A stretch of 9,297 nt of DNA, from positions 1 through 9,297 of the forward strand of contig CAIUAO010000007.1 in the NCBI GenBank assembly GCA_903897155.1. The letters are read 5' to 3'. Below the pieces are notes generated by a model. That model made no database searches, had not been told where the DNA came from, and saw nothing but the letters and a program-made list of their open reading frames with translations. Source of the stretch: an uncultured Actinomycetes bacterium. Lineage in GTDB: Bacteria; Actinomycetota; Actinomycetes; Nanopelagicales; Nanopelagicaceae. Below, piece after piece: positions 1 to 7,194 of the stretch; the first letter of the stretch is position 1, and every line of letters starts with the position of its first letter. A program made the position numbers and the translations under genes.

Positions 1-186
1 GCCGCAGATATCACCGCCATCTGCATTATCTCTTCTCCTGAAGGAATAGCTGCACTTGAAACAGAATTCAATGATCAAAAGGCACTCACCATAGTTACCG
101 CTGCCTTAGATGAAAAGCTCAACGAAAAAGGTGATATCGTCCCTGGTTTAGGGGATGCCGGAGATCGTTTATATGGCGTTGTGTAA
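1..186 (+). CDS. upp: uracil phosphoribosyltransferase, C-terminal part
   Basis: Only the last 61 codons are in the window; the 5' end lies upstream. The enzyme makes UMP from uracil and PRPP in the cytoplasm (pyrimidine salvage). The visible segment contains the family pattern ISSPEGIAALE, then ALDEKLNEKG, and ends with the hallmark uracil-binding tail PGLGDAGDRLYG followed by two valines and TAA. The family normally ends right after this motif, so the C-terminus looks complete. The stop TAA shares its last A with the ATG of the malic enzyme gene (TAATG), so the two are probably co-transcribed and translationally coupled. A metabolic link between the two enzymes is not obvious. Confidence 0.93.
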   Translation, partial: AADITAICIISSPEGIAALETEFNDQKALTIVTAALDEKLNEKGDIVPGLGDAGDRLYGVV

Positions 187-1511
187 TGGCCTCTAATAGT
201 CCTGGATATGCAATAACAATCCGTGTTGATGGTCCGCCATCAGCACAACCTGTTGCAGAAATTACCGCAGCAATAACTTCTGCTGGTGCGAGCATCACAG
301 CCCTTGACGTTGTTGAGTCACAGATTGATCGGGTTGTCATTGACGTTTCATGCGACGCACTTGATAGTGATCATGCTGAGAGGATCACAGATGCAATTTC
401 TGCTAATCCAAATCTAACTGTTCGCAAAGTAAGTGATCGGACATTCCTTCTTCATCTTGGTGGAAAAATCGAAGTGCACTCAAAGGTTCCACTTAAAACC
501 CGAGATGATCTCTCACGCGCTTACACACCAGGAGTTGCCAGAATCTCTCAAGCGATTGCAAAAGATCCTGAAGATGCGCGCAGACTTACTATCAAGCGCA
601 ACACGGTTGCTGTTGTCACAGATGGCTCTGCTGTTTTAGGACTTGGAAATCTTGGGCCTGCTGCTGCTCTTCCTGTCATGGAAGGAAAGGCAGCTCTCTT
701 TAAGAGGTTTGCCGATGTCGATGCCTGGCCAGTTTGTTTAGATACTCAAGATGTTGATGAAATCGTGCGCACCGTGCAGATCATCGCTCCAGTTTACGGA
801 GGAATTAACCTAGAAGATATTTCGGCTCCTCGTTGTTTTGAAATTGAAAGGCGACTGCGCGAACTGCTTGATATCCCTGTTTTCCATGATGACCAACATG
901 GAACAGCAATTGTTGTTTTAGCGGCGCTTCAAAACTCACTGAAGTTTGTCAAGAAAGACTTAAGTAAAGTCAAAATTGTTATGAGTGGAGCTGGCGCAGC
1001 AGGAACTGCTGTGGCAAATCTTTTGAAGGTAAGTGGAGCAAAAGATATTTATACCTTCGATAAAGATGGCCCTGTAAGCCCATCTAGCTTCACAGGAACA
1101 ATAGGTGACGCACTCAAGGGTGCTGATGTCTTTATCGGAGTAAGTGCGCCAAATGTATTAACTGAAAGCGACGTTGCTTCAATGGCAAAGGGTTCGATTG
1201 TTTTTGCTCTGGCTAACCCAGATCCTGAAATTGATCCTGTTATTGCCCGCAAATACGCAGCTGTCGTTGCAACGGGGCGAAGTGACCAACCCAACCAGAT
1301 CAATAATGTGTTGGCCTTCCCAGGAATCTTCCGTGGATTACTTGATGGACATATTCATAAAATTACTGATGCCATGTTGGTTGCTGCCGCGAATGCGATT
1401 GCAAGTTGCGTGAGCAGTGATCAGCTCAACGCCAACTTCATTATTCCCTCAGTCTTTGACCCACACGTTGTCACAATGGTCGCAGAAGCGGTGCGTAGCA
1501 CTGCTAAGTAG
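186..1511 (+). CDS. malic enzyme with N-terminal ACT domain
   Basis: A 441-residue cytoplasmic enzyme converting malate to pyruvate and CO2 with reduction of NAD(P)+. Residues about 7-80 form an ACT-like domain, a likely amino-acid-responsive regulatory module. The short bacterial malic enzyme core follows: YTPGVA (113-118, catalytic Tyr113), TDGSAVLGLGNLGP (145-158), MEGKAALFKRF with catalytic Lys168, LEDISAPRCFEIE (209-221, metal-binding Glu210/Asp211) and FHDDQHGTA (233-241). The dinucleotide site is GAGAAG (268-273), with Asp292 after the second strand of the Rossmann fold; this is compatible with NAD, but I do not decide the cofactor. NPDPEI and NQINNVLAFPGIFRG are also typical. The ATG overlaps the upp stop and no Shine-Dalgarno sequence precedes it, suggesting coupling by reinitiation. 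Close relatives with the same ACT-malic layout are common in Actinobacteria. Confidence 0.95.
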   Translation: MASNSPGYAITIRVDGPPSAQPVAEITAAITSAGASITALDVVESQIDRVVIDVSCDALDSDHAERITDAISANPNLTVRKVSDRTFLLHLGGKIEVHSKVPLKTRDDLSRAYTPGVARISQAIAKDPEDARRLTIKRNTVAVVTDGSAVLGLGNLGPAAALPVMEGKAALFKRFADVDAWPVCLDTQDVDEIVRTVQIIAPVYGGINLEDISAPRCFEIERRLRELLDIPVFHDDQHGTAIVVLAALQNSLKFVKKDLSKVKIVMSGAGAAGTAVANLLKVSGAKDIYTFDKDGPVSPSSFTGTIGDALKGADVFIGVSAPNVLTESDVASMAKGSIVFALANPDPEIDPVIARKYAAVVATGRSDQPNQINNVLAFPGIFRGLLDGHIHKITDAMLVAAANAIASCVSSDQLNANFIIPSVFDPHVVTMVAEAVRSTAK

Positions 1512-1521
1512 CCTCGGGCGA

Positions 1522-1537
1522 TAGACTTGCGCCCGTG
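1522..1537 (+). promoter_or_regulatory. putative leaderless promoter and GTG start of galT
   Basis: In the 23-bp gap after the malic enzyme stop, TAGACT (1522-1527) matches the actinobacterial -10 pattern TAnnnT and is followed by exactly 7 nt and the GTG at 1535. That spacing would put the transcription start on the first base of the start codon, so the mRNA would be leaderless. No Shine-Dalgarno sequence is present and no convincing -35 box is seen. The element supports the GTG start over the in-frame ATG at 1559. Confidence 0.55.
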
Positions 1538-2620
1538 ACCAAACGAACTGACCTCAAGATGTTTGATGGTCGTGACATTTTTTATTACGACACAAAGCAA
1601 GTTACACGATCTGCTGTTGATAAAAGAGCGCATGAAGATCGTCCTGAAGTAGGAGACCTGCGTTTAGATCCACTTACTAATGAATGGATCACAGTTGCCC
1701 ACGATCGCCAAAAGCGAGTCTTCTTGCCACCCAAGGAACTTTGCCCACTCTGCCCAACATCTAATGGCCGTGAAACAGAAGTTGCTGATAAAGATTTTGA
1801 AGTAGTTGTCTTTGAAAATCGCTCTCCTTCATTTGCAAAGCCAAAAGATGGATGGAAGCTTGCCGCTTTAGATGGTGTTAACACACAAACTCCAGAAGCT
1901 GCAGGACGAGCTGAAGTTATTGTATTTAGTGATAAACATGAAGGAAGTTTTGGAACACTCTCTCTTGAGCAAATGCGTACAGTGATGGATGCATGGATTG
2001 ATCGCACAAAAGAAATTTCAATGCTCCCCTATGTGGAACAAGTATTCCCATTTGAAAATAGAGGCGAAGAAGTTGGTGTGACTCTCAACCACCCGCATGG
2101 ACAAATTTATGCTTATCCATTTATTACACCTCGAACCGAACAGATGTTGCGAGTAGCACAAGCCCACTTTGAAAAAAATAAGCGTCCTTTACTTACCGAT
2201 GTCATTGCTCGTGAAGTAAAAGACAAAGTACGCGTCATCACCGAAAATGATCACTGGATTGCTTATGTTCCTTTTGCTGCGCGTTATTCATTTGAAATAC
2301 ATATTGCGCCAAAGAAATTTGTCCCTGACCTTGCGGAGTTAAGTAATGAGGCAGCAGATGCTTTCCCAGCAATTGCCAAAGAAGTCTTGCAACGCCTAGA
2401 TGGTGTCTTTAATATTCAAATGGCATATATAGCAGCGTGGCATCAAGCACCTGTTCGCACGGGAAGAGATGTCCTAGGTTTGCATTTACAAATTACAAGT
2501 GTGCGCCGCCAACCAGGAAAACTTAAATATTTGGCAGGATCAGAATCTTCCATGGGTGCTTACATCATGGATCTCAAGCCAGAGCAGAGCGCTGAACAGC
2601 TACGAAATGTTCGCCTCTAG
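1535..2620 (+). CDS. galT: galactose-1-phosphate uridylyltransferase
   Basis: A 361-residue cytoplasmic enzyme of the Leloir pathway that exchanges UMP between UDP-glucose and galactose-1-phosphate. LRLDPLTNEWITVA (42-55) opens the catalytic HIT-like fold. Zinc-site residues are visible: CPLC (Cys70, Cys73), His135 in VIVFSDKHEGSF, and His186. The active site is NHPHGQ (185-190), with His188 in the HPH motif as the nucleophile that carries UMP. The C-terminal half holds HIAPKKF (256-262) and WHQAPVR (302-308), as expected in the family. Length is normal. The start is GTG at 1535, supported by an upstream TAGACT element; the ATG at 1559 is the alternative. galK and galE are not in the window. 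The last 21 bp overlap the end of the convergent ABC-F gene, with no visible intrinsic terminator. Confidence 0.95.
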   Translation: MTKRTDLKMFDGRDIFYYDTKQVTRSAVDKRAHEDRPEVGDLRLDPLTNEWITVAHDRQKRVFLPPKELCPLCPTSNGRETEVADKDFEVVVFENRSPSFAKPKDGWKLAALDGVNTQTPEAAGRAEVIVFSDKHEGSFGTLSLEQMRTVMDAWIDRTKEISMLPYVEQVFPFENRGEEVGVTLNHPHGQIYAYPFITPRTEQMLRVAQAHFEKNKRPLLTDVIAREVKDKVRVITENDHWIAYVPFAARYSFEIHIAPKKFVPDLAELSNEAADAFPAIAKEVLQRLDGVFNIQMAYIAAWHQAPVRTGRDVLGLHLQITSVRRQPGKLKYLAGSESSMGAYIMDLKPEQSAEQLRNVRL

Positions 2621-4351
2621 CCACTGCTCTTCAAGTTCTGCATGCTCGGCTTTTAATGAATCTAGTTCATTGGTAAGCGTCGCAAGTTTTTCATAATCAT
2701 TGCCTGTCTGTGTTAATTCCGCTTCAATCTCACTTATTCTTGCAACTCTTCGCTCTAGTTGCTTTTCAATGCGAGCTAACTCTTTTTTGGCAGCTTTTTG
2801 TTCAAGAATCGTGGCAACTTTTTTGATTTCTGCCTTCGGCTTATTTATCTGACTTCCTCTGCGAAGCTCAAGATATTCCTCAATCCCCCTAGGAAGATCC
2901 CGTAATGACTTATCGCCTGTTAAACCAACAAAGGTGTCACATACCCGTTCAAGGAAGTAGCGATCGTGGGAAATAACAAGCAATGTTCCACCGAAGGAAT
3001 CTAATAAGTCTTCAAGGGCGGTGAGGGTTTCAACGTCAAAATCATTTGTTGGCTCATCAAGGAGTAAGACATTTGGGCTATCCATGAGTAGTCGCGTGAG
3101 TTGAAGTCTGCGGCGTTCCCCGCCAGATAGATCACCCACTGGAGTCCACTGTTGGTCTTTGTTAAACCCAAGTCGCTCGCAGAGCTGACTTGCAGATAAT
3201 TCTTTTCCGTTACCAAGCTCAACACGCATCGCTACTTTTTCTACTGCCTCAAGTACTCGCCACTTAGGATCTAACTCTTCAAGATGCTGAGACAAGAACG
3301 CAGGCTTAACGGTAACTCCAGTTACTAGTTTGCCTGCACCTAACTTATGTTCTCCTGTTAGCGCTCTTATGAGCGTTGTCTTACCGGCCCCATTAACTCC
3401 AACAATTCCAATTCTGTCCCCTGGACCAATATTCCAATAGATTGAATCAAGTAGTTCTAACTCTCCTGCGCTTATCGATGCCTGATGAAGTTCATAGACG
3501 GTATTGCCTAAACGGTTAGCCGCGAAGTTAAGCAGCTCTGCTTCATTGCGAGGTGGTGGTTCGTTAGCAATAAGTGTGTTTGCTGCTTCAATACGAAACT
3601 TTGGTTTAGCAGTTCTTGCAGGTGCACCCCTTCGAAGCCATGCAAGTTCTTTACGAATAAGCATGTTTCTCTTGCCATCTTCAACACTAGATTGGCGTGA
3701 ACGTTCAGCTTTTGAAAGAACAAAGGCTGAATAACCGCCTTCGTAAGATAAAACTTTTCCATCTACTACTTCCCAAATTTGATCCGAAATCTCATCTAGG
3801 AACCACCGATCATGGGTGATCACAACGACAGATAAGTTATTTCGCGAGCGCAGATGGCTAGCAAGCCATGCAACACCCTCAACATCTAAGTGGTTTGTTG
3901 GTTCATCTAAAAGTATGAGCTCTAAATCATCTACAAGTAGCTTTGCAAGATTTACTCTGCGCCGCTCACCACCGGAAAGGGAATGGAAATCACGATCGAG
4001 TAAGTCATCGCTATGGCCTCCAAATAAGCCAGCAAGTACCTCACGGATCCTGCTATTACTCGCCCATTGATGGACAGGAATATCACCGAGAACAACTTCG
4101 CGAACCGTTGCGCCCATCGCAGCTGTGTCGGTTTGGCTCAATATTCCAATGCGGACAGCATTTGATTTCGCTACGCGCCCCTCATCTGGTTCAAGAGTGG
4201 AAGCCATGATCTTAAGGAGCGTGCTCTTTCCGCCGCCATTTCTTCCAACAATGCCAATCCGCTCGCCCTCATTAACGCCAAGTGAGACGTTATCGAGTAG
4301 CGGGCGGATATCGAAGGCTTTAGATACCGACTCTAAGTTGAGTAGGTTCAT
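2600..4351 (-). CDS. uup: ABC-F family ATPase, Uup-like
   Basis: A 583-residue soluble twin-ATPase without membrane segments. First cassette: Walker A GRNGGGKST (36-44), signature LSGGE (125-129), Walker B LILLDEPTNHLD (145-156), switch His180. The linker (about 212-262) includes the charged segment RKELAWLRRGAPARTAKPKF, resembling Uup linkers. Second cassette: GVNGAGKTT (318-326), LSGGE (408-412), LLLDEPTNDFD (429-439; Uup proteins usually have TND here rather than TNH), His462. Residues about 505-580 are a Lys/Glu-rich coiled coil matching the C-terminal extension of Uup. ABC-F proteins act on ribosomes, and E. coli Uup has also been linked to DNA transposon excision and ribosome assembly. 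An antibiotic-resistance role cannot be excluded. The ATG overlaps the protease stop (TAATG) with no Shine-Dalgarno sequence, and the 3' end overlaps galT by 21 bp. Confidence 0.88.
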   Translation of the reverse strand: MNLLNLESVSKAFDIRPLLDNVSLGVNEGERIGIVGRNGGGKSTLLKIMASTLEPDEGRVAKSNAVRIGILSQTDTAAMGATVREVVLGDIPVHQWASNSRIREVLAGLFGGHSDDLLDRDFHSLSGGERRRVNLAKLLVDDLELILLDEPTNHLDVEGVAWLASHLRSRNNLSVVVITHDRWFLDEISDQIWEVVDGKVLSYEGGYSAFVLSKAERSRQSSVEDGKRNMLIRKELAWLRRGAPARTAKPKFRIEAANTLIANEPPPRNEAELLNFAANRLGNTVYELHQASISAGELELLDSIYWNIGPGDRIGIVGVNGAGKTTLIRALTGEHKLGAGKLVTGVTVKPAFLSQHLEELDPKWRVLEAVEKVAMRVELGNGKELSASQLCERLGFNKDQQWTPVGDLSGGERRRLQLTRLLMDSPNVLLLDEPTNDFDVETLTALEDLLDSFGGTLLVISHDRYFLERVCDTFVGLTGDKSLRDLPRGIEEYLELRRGSQINKPKAEIKKVATILEQKAAKKELARIEKQLERRVARISEIEAELTQTGNDYEKLATLTNELDSLKAEHAELEEQWLEANIS

Positions 4352-5499
4352 TAATTATTCGATGGCGCAGACCCTAAAGTTACGGTGTAAACCTTTGTGC
4401 TGCCATCAGGCAACTTACATGTGACTGTTATCGCTGAACCAGGCGCATAGGAACGAATCTTTACAATTGCAGTTTGAGCATCTGGTGTACGAGTGCCGCT
4501 GATGTTTGTCACGATTGCGCCCACTGGTATTCCTGCGTTAGATGCTGCCCCGCCCGCTGTGACGAGTGAAATCTTTGCTCCCACACCTGTGTAGGAAGTA
4601 TCAAAAGACACCCCAAGCAGTGGTCTTGTAGAAGTATGTCCAGGGCTAGTAATGATTTCATTAATTGTGCGCTGTGCTTCATTAATAGGGATCGCAAAGC
4701 CAAGTCCAATAGATCCCGAAGTTGATTGACCGCCCAGTGAAGCAATGGCTGAATCAATGCCAACCATATTGCCTTGTGAATCAGTGAGTGGACCACCGGA
4801 GTTACCCGGATTGATTGGTGCATCTGTTTGAATTGCATCAACATATGACTGTGTAGATGCGCTACTGCTCTGTGTGGTTACAGGGCGGTTCAGTGAAGAG
4901 ACAATTCCAGAGGTCACAGTTCCGTTTAAGCCAAGCGGGGACCCAAATGCAATTACAGGATCGCCAATTGAAAGAGTGCTTGAATCACCAATGGGGATAA
5001 CCGGAAGGTTTCCGGTATTTACACGCAAGACGGCAAGATCATATGAAATATCGCGCCCAACAAGAGTTGCTGGGATAATTGTTCCATCATTGAGAGTGAC
5101 AGTTAACGAATAGCTGTTACCAACAACTGTCGCAGCATCAATTACGTGATTATTTGTCACGATATATGAGCCTGACGAGTCTGACTTAACAATTGACCCT
5201 GACCCTGTATCCCCGCTTCCATCGGCTGCTTTCACATTAACTGTTACAACAGACGGTTGAACTTTTTGAACTGTGAATTTAATAGTTGAGCCAGTGCCAA
5301 GTGTTACCGCTGAGCGACCTTTTGGACATGCACTTGCAGTTGATGCAAAAAGTGCGCCTGTCTTGTTATCGACACATGCATTCACGACATTTCCAGACAA
5401 GCTCACGGCTGCTGTAGCAACGCCTCCTGCTAGAACTGCCCCACCAATAAAACCGATAGCAACCTTTGAAATCGTATTTAAATCTTTCAATCTACGCAT
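4351..5499 (-). CDS. membrane-anchored HtrA-like S1C serine protease with PDZ domain
   Basis: A 382-residue HtrA/DegP-type protease, probably tethered to the outer face of the membrane. Residues 12-34 form an uncleaved-looking signal anchor after a basic N-terminus (MRRLK). Residues 38-68 hold an unusual insert, NACVDNKTGALF...ACPKG, with Cys42 and Cys58. The trypsin-like domain covers about 73-285: catalytic His118 (TNNHV), Asp154 (SYDLAVLRV) and Ser234 (GNSGGP). A single PDZ domain follows (about 292-376), beginning PLLGVSFD. Such proteases degrade misfolded secreted proteins or process wall proteins. It is the one gene here with a visible Shine-Dalgarno sequence (AGAAAGG, 11 nt before ATG), consistent with this start. 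TAATG at its stop couples it to the ABC-F gene downstream. Confidence 0.92.
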   Translation of the reverse strand: MRRLKDLNTISKVAIGFIGGAVLAGGVATAAVSLSGNVVNACVDNKTGALFASTASACPKGRSAVTLGTGSTIKFTVQKVQPSVVTVNVKAADGSGDTGSGSIVKSDSSGSYIVTNNHVIDAATVVGNSYSLTVTLNDGTIIPATLVGRDISYDLAVLRVNTGNLPVIPIGDSSTLSIGDPVIAFGSPLGLNGTVTSGIVSSLNRPVTTQSSSASTQSYVDAIQTDAPINPGNSGGPLTDSQGNMVGIDSAIASLGGQSTSGSIGLGFAIPINEAQRTINEIITSPGHTSTRPLLGVSFDTSYTGVGAKISLVTAGGAASNAGIPVGAIVTNISGTRTPDAQTAIVKIRSYAPGSAITVTCKLPDGSTKVYTVTLGSAPSNN

Positions 5500-5581
5500 T
5501 GCGTGATGAACCTTTCTAAGTTATCAACAGTCTCCGTCGAGCAATCAAAGCCCGTAATGCCTAAAGAATAACCTGTGCGGG
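5500..5581 (-). promoter_or_regulatory. leader/promoter region of the protease gene
   Basis: This 82-bp gap is the longest in the window. Read on the minus strand it contains TATTCT (5570-5565), a TAnnnT-type -10; then a small stem-loop, CGGGC-TTTGATT-GCTCG (5554-5538, five pairs including one G-U); then TTGATT (5548-5543) 17 nt before GATAAC (5525-5520), a second possible -35/-10 pair; and AGAAAGG (5517-5511), a Shine-Dalgarno sequence 11 nt before the ATG. The second promoter would start transcription too close to keep the Shine-Dalgarno sequence, so the TATTCT start with a leader of roughly 60 nt is preferred. The hairpin lacks a T-run and is not an intrinsic terminator, so readthrough from the MFS gene is possible. 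Confidence 0.35.
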
Positions 5582-6799
5582 CTAAGAATTTCCTGAGAGC
5601 TCCATGTGCCGAACAGAGGGGAAAGCATAGATGCCTAGGACCACAATCAAAGTAATCAATGAGAAAAGCTCTAATGCTCTAGTGATTCCCATGTTTGCGG
5701 CAAGTGGCGCTGCGATCGCCAAACCAACAGGGCGCAGCATCATTGTTCCAAGAGCGTCATAGGCAGAAACTCTTGAAAGTGACTCTCGTGGGATGGTCCG
5801 CTGAAAGCATGTGCTCCAAATAGTTGACCATAAATCCAGAGTAATTCCCCAGAAAAAAGCAGCAACCATAATTATTACAAGGGAAGCTGGTCTGGCAAGT
5901 AGGAAAAGATATATGGGGCAAGTAAAAGTAATGAGCACAAGGAAGCGCATCGGTTTCTTGATTTTTATTTTCATTCCAATAAGCGAGCCCACCAGATATC
6001 CAATAGTTTCACAAGAAATCACACCTGCCCAGGATTTTGCACCATGAAATGATTTAAGTGCGATGACAGGTCCCAAGACGCTATCTCCTGCTGACCATGC
6101 CATGACTAGAAGTGAAAACCCAAAAACAGTCACAACAATCCAAGGATAGGAGATAAATACTTTCCACCCGTGCCGTAAATCTTGGAACATTGAGTTTTCA
6201 GTAACCACCCCGCGCGGGGTTAATTTATATAAACCAATCACCATGCTTCCAGCAAAGATAAATGTGAATGCATCAATTCCAAGCGCCCAGGTGCTCCCAT
6301 ATACACTCACAATAAATCCGCCTACAGCAGTCCCAACAATTGTTGAGAAATTAGATAGGAATTGATTAATCGCATTTCCTTGTTGAAGATTTTCCTCCGG
6401 CAAAAGTGCTGGAAGCATCCCGGTCATGGATGGCCAGAAGATTCCCCACATAATTCCAAAACTTATATTTGAAAACAGAAGAGCTGCTAAAGGAACATTG
6501 CCTGTATGGAAGTAGTAGACCTGCACGAGCAAACAAGTGCCGGCGATGATGTCTGATGCCCCGCACATAAATACTCGGCCATATTTATCTGCAAGAACTC
6601 CACCAAAGGGAAGGACGCAGAGCAGAGCCACTGTGGTGGAACCTAATACAAGACCAAGTTCACTTGCGCTTCCGTTTTTAAGGTGCAAGATTCCAAAAGC
6701 AAGAGCGATAGGACCCATTCCATTCCCAAAGCTTGAAATGAAACGAGCAAGGTAAAAGCGCTTTACATGGCGATGAGCCAAGGTTTGTTTCAGACTCAT
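5582..6799 (-). CDS. MFS transporter, EntS/MFS_3-like
   Basis: A 405-residue integral membrane protein with the length and hydrophobic pattern of a 12-helix major facilitator. Motif A is clear between helices 2 and 3: GGVLADKYGRVFM (66-78). The N-terminal segment HVKRFYLARFISSFGNGMGP and the general layout resemble the MFS_3 group, which includes the enterobactin exporter EntS and macrolide exporters, so proton-driven efflux is the most likely activity. The substrate is unknown. Its ATG overlaps the stop of the two-helix membrane protein gene (TAATG) with no Shine-Dalgarno sequence, so translation is likely coupled. It is the last gene of the three-gene minus-strand unit, and 82 bp separate it from the protease gene. 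Confidence 0.88.
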   Translation of the reverse strand: MSLKQTLAHRHVKRFYLARFISSFGNGMGPIALAFGILHLKNGSASELGLVLGSTTVALLCVLPFGGVLADKYGRVFMCGASDIIAGTCLLVQVYYFHTGNVPLAALLFSNISFGIMWGIFWPSMTGMLPALLPEENLQQGNAINQFLSNFSTIVGTAVGGFIVSVYGSTWALGIDAFTFIFAGSMVIGLYKLTPRGVVTENSMFQDLRHGWKVFISYPWIVVTVFGFSLLVMAWSAGDSVLGPVIALKSFHGAKSWAGVISCETIGYLVGSLIGMKIKIKKPMRFLVLITFTCPIYLFLLARPASLVIIMVAAFFWGITLDLWSTIWSTCFQRTIPRESLSRVSAYDALGTMMLRPVGLAIAAPLAANMGITRALELFSLITLIVVLGIYAFPSVRHMELSGNS

Positions 6800-7185
6800 T
6801 ATTTTGAAGTAGTTTCAATTCTCTTAAGTACTTCATGAATCTCTCTTGAAATTTTATGAAGTTCAGAAATTTCTTTACGGTTTTGTTCTCTAGATTCTTT
6901 TGCTAATTCAAACTCACCTAAGCTCGCAGTATGTGTTTCATTGATCTTTTGCTCAACTGCAGCCGATGAAACATTTTGGCCAACCATGATGATTGATAAC
7001 AGAACTAACTGTAGAAATGTCTGCGCTACCCAGGCAACGATAATAATCAGATCCCCAGTCTTAAGGGCTGCAGGCAGAGAGATAAGTGCGATCAAAGCAA
7101 ATGCGTAGGCGCACCACATAGTAGACACACCTGATGTGATCTTTGCCGCTAATTTTGTATTGAAGTTATTGATCTTTTGTAACAT
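6799..7185 (-). CDS. small two-helix membrane protein with coiled-coil tail (DUF1003-like)
   Basis: A 128-residue protein of no assigned function. Residues about 22-41 (TMWCAYAFALIALISLPAAL) and 45-69 (DLIIIVAWVAQTFLQLVLLSIIMVG) are transmembrane helices with a very short turn between them, so both ends are probably cytoplasmic. GQN (69-71) ends the second helix. Residues about 74-125 are highly charged and helical, a probable coiled coil. This topology, two helices ending in a (S/G)QN motif followed by a charged helix, recalls DUF1003 proteins; the match is by eye only. It starts 9 nt after the S51 peptidase stop and overlaps the MFS start by one base, so it belongs to the same transcript. 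A role as accessory or oligomerising partner of the transporter is speculation. Confidence 0.75.
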   Translation of the reverse strand: MLQKINNFNTKLAAKITSGVSTMWCAYAFALIALISLPAALKTGDLIIIVAWVAQTFLQLVLLSIIMVGQNVSSAAVEQKINETHTASLGEFELAKESREQNRKEISELHKISREIHEVLKRIETTSK

Positions 7186-7194
7186 GCCTTAAGT

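Noticed and set aside
1585..2007. 140-codon open frame antisense to galT
   Set aside because: It is rich in Ser/Arg with no recognisable motif, lies fully inside the strongly supported galT gene and has no start signals; a shadow of galT codon use.
2581..2630. 7-bp inverted repeat AGAGCAG...CTGCTCT spanning both convergent stop codons
   Set aside because: The loop is 36 nt and no T-run follows on either strand, so it is not a convincing bidirectional terminator.
3943..4424. Plus-strand open frames across the ABC-F start
   Set aside because: They are antisense to the Walker A region and protease 3' end and look like low-complexity shadows.
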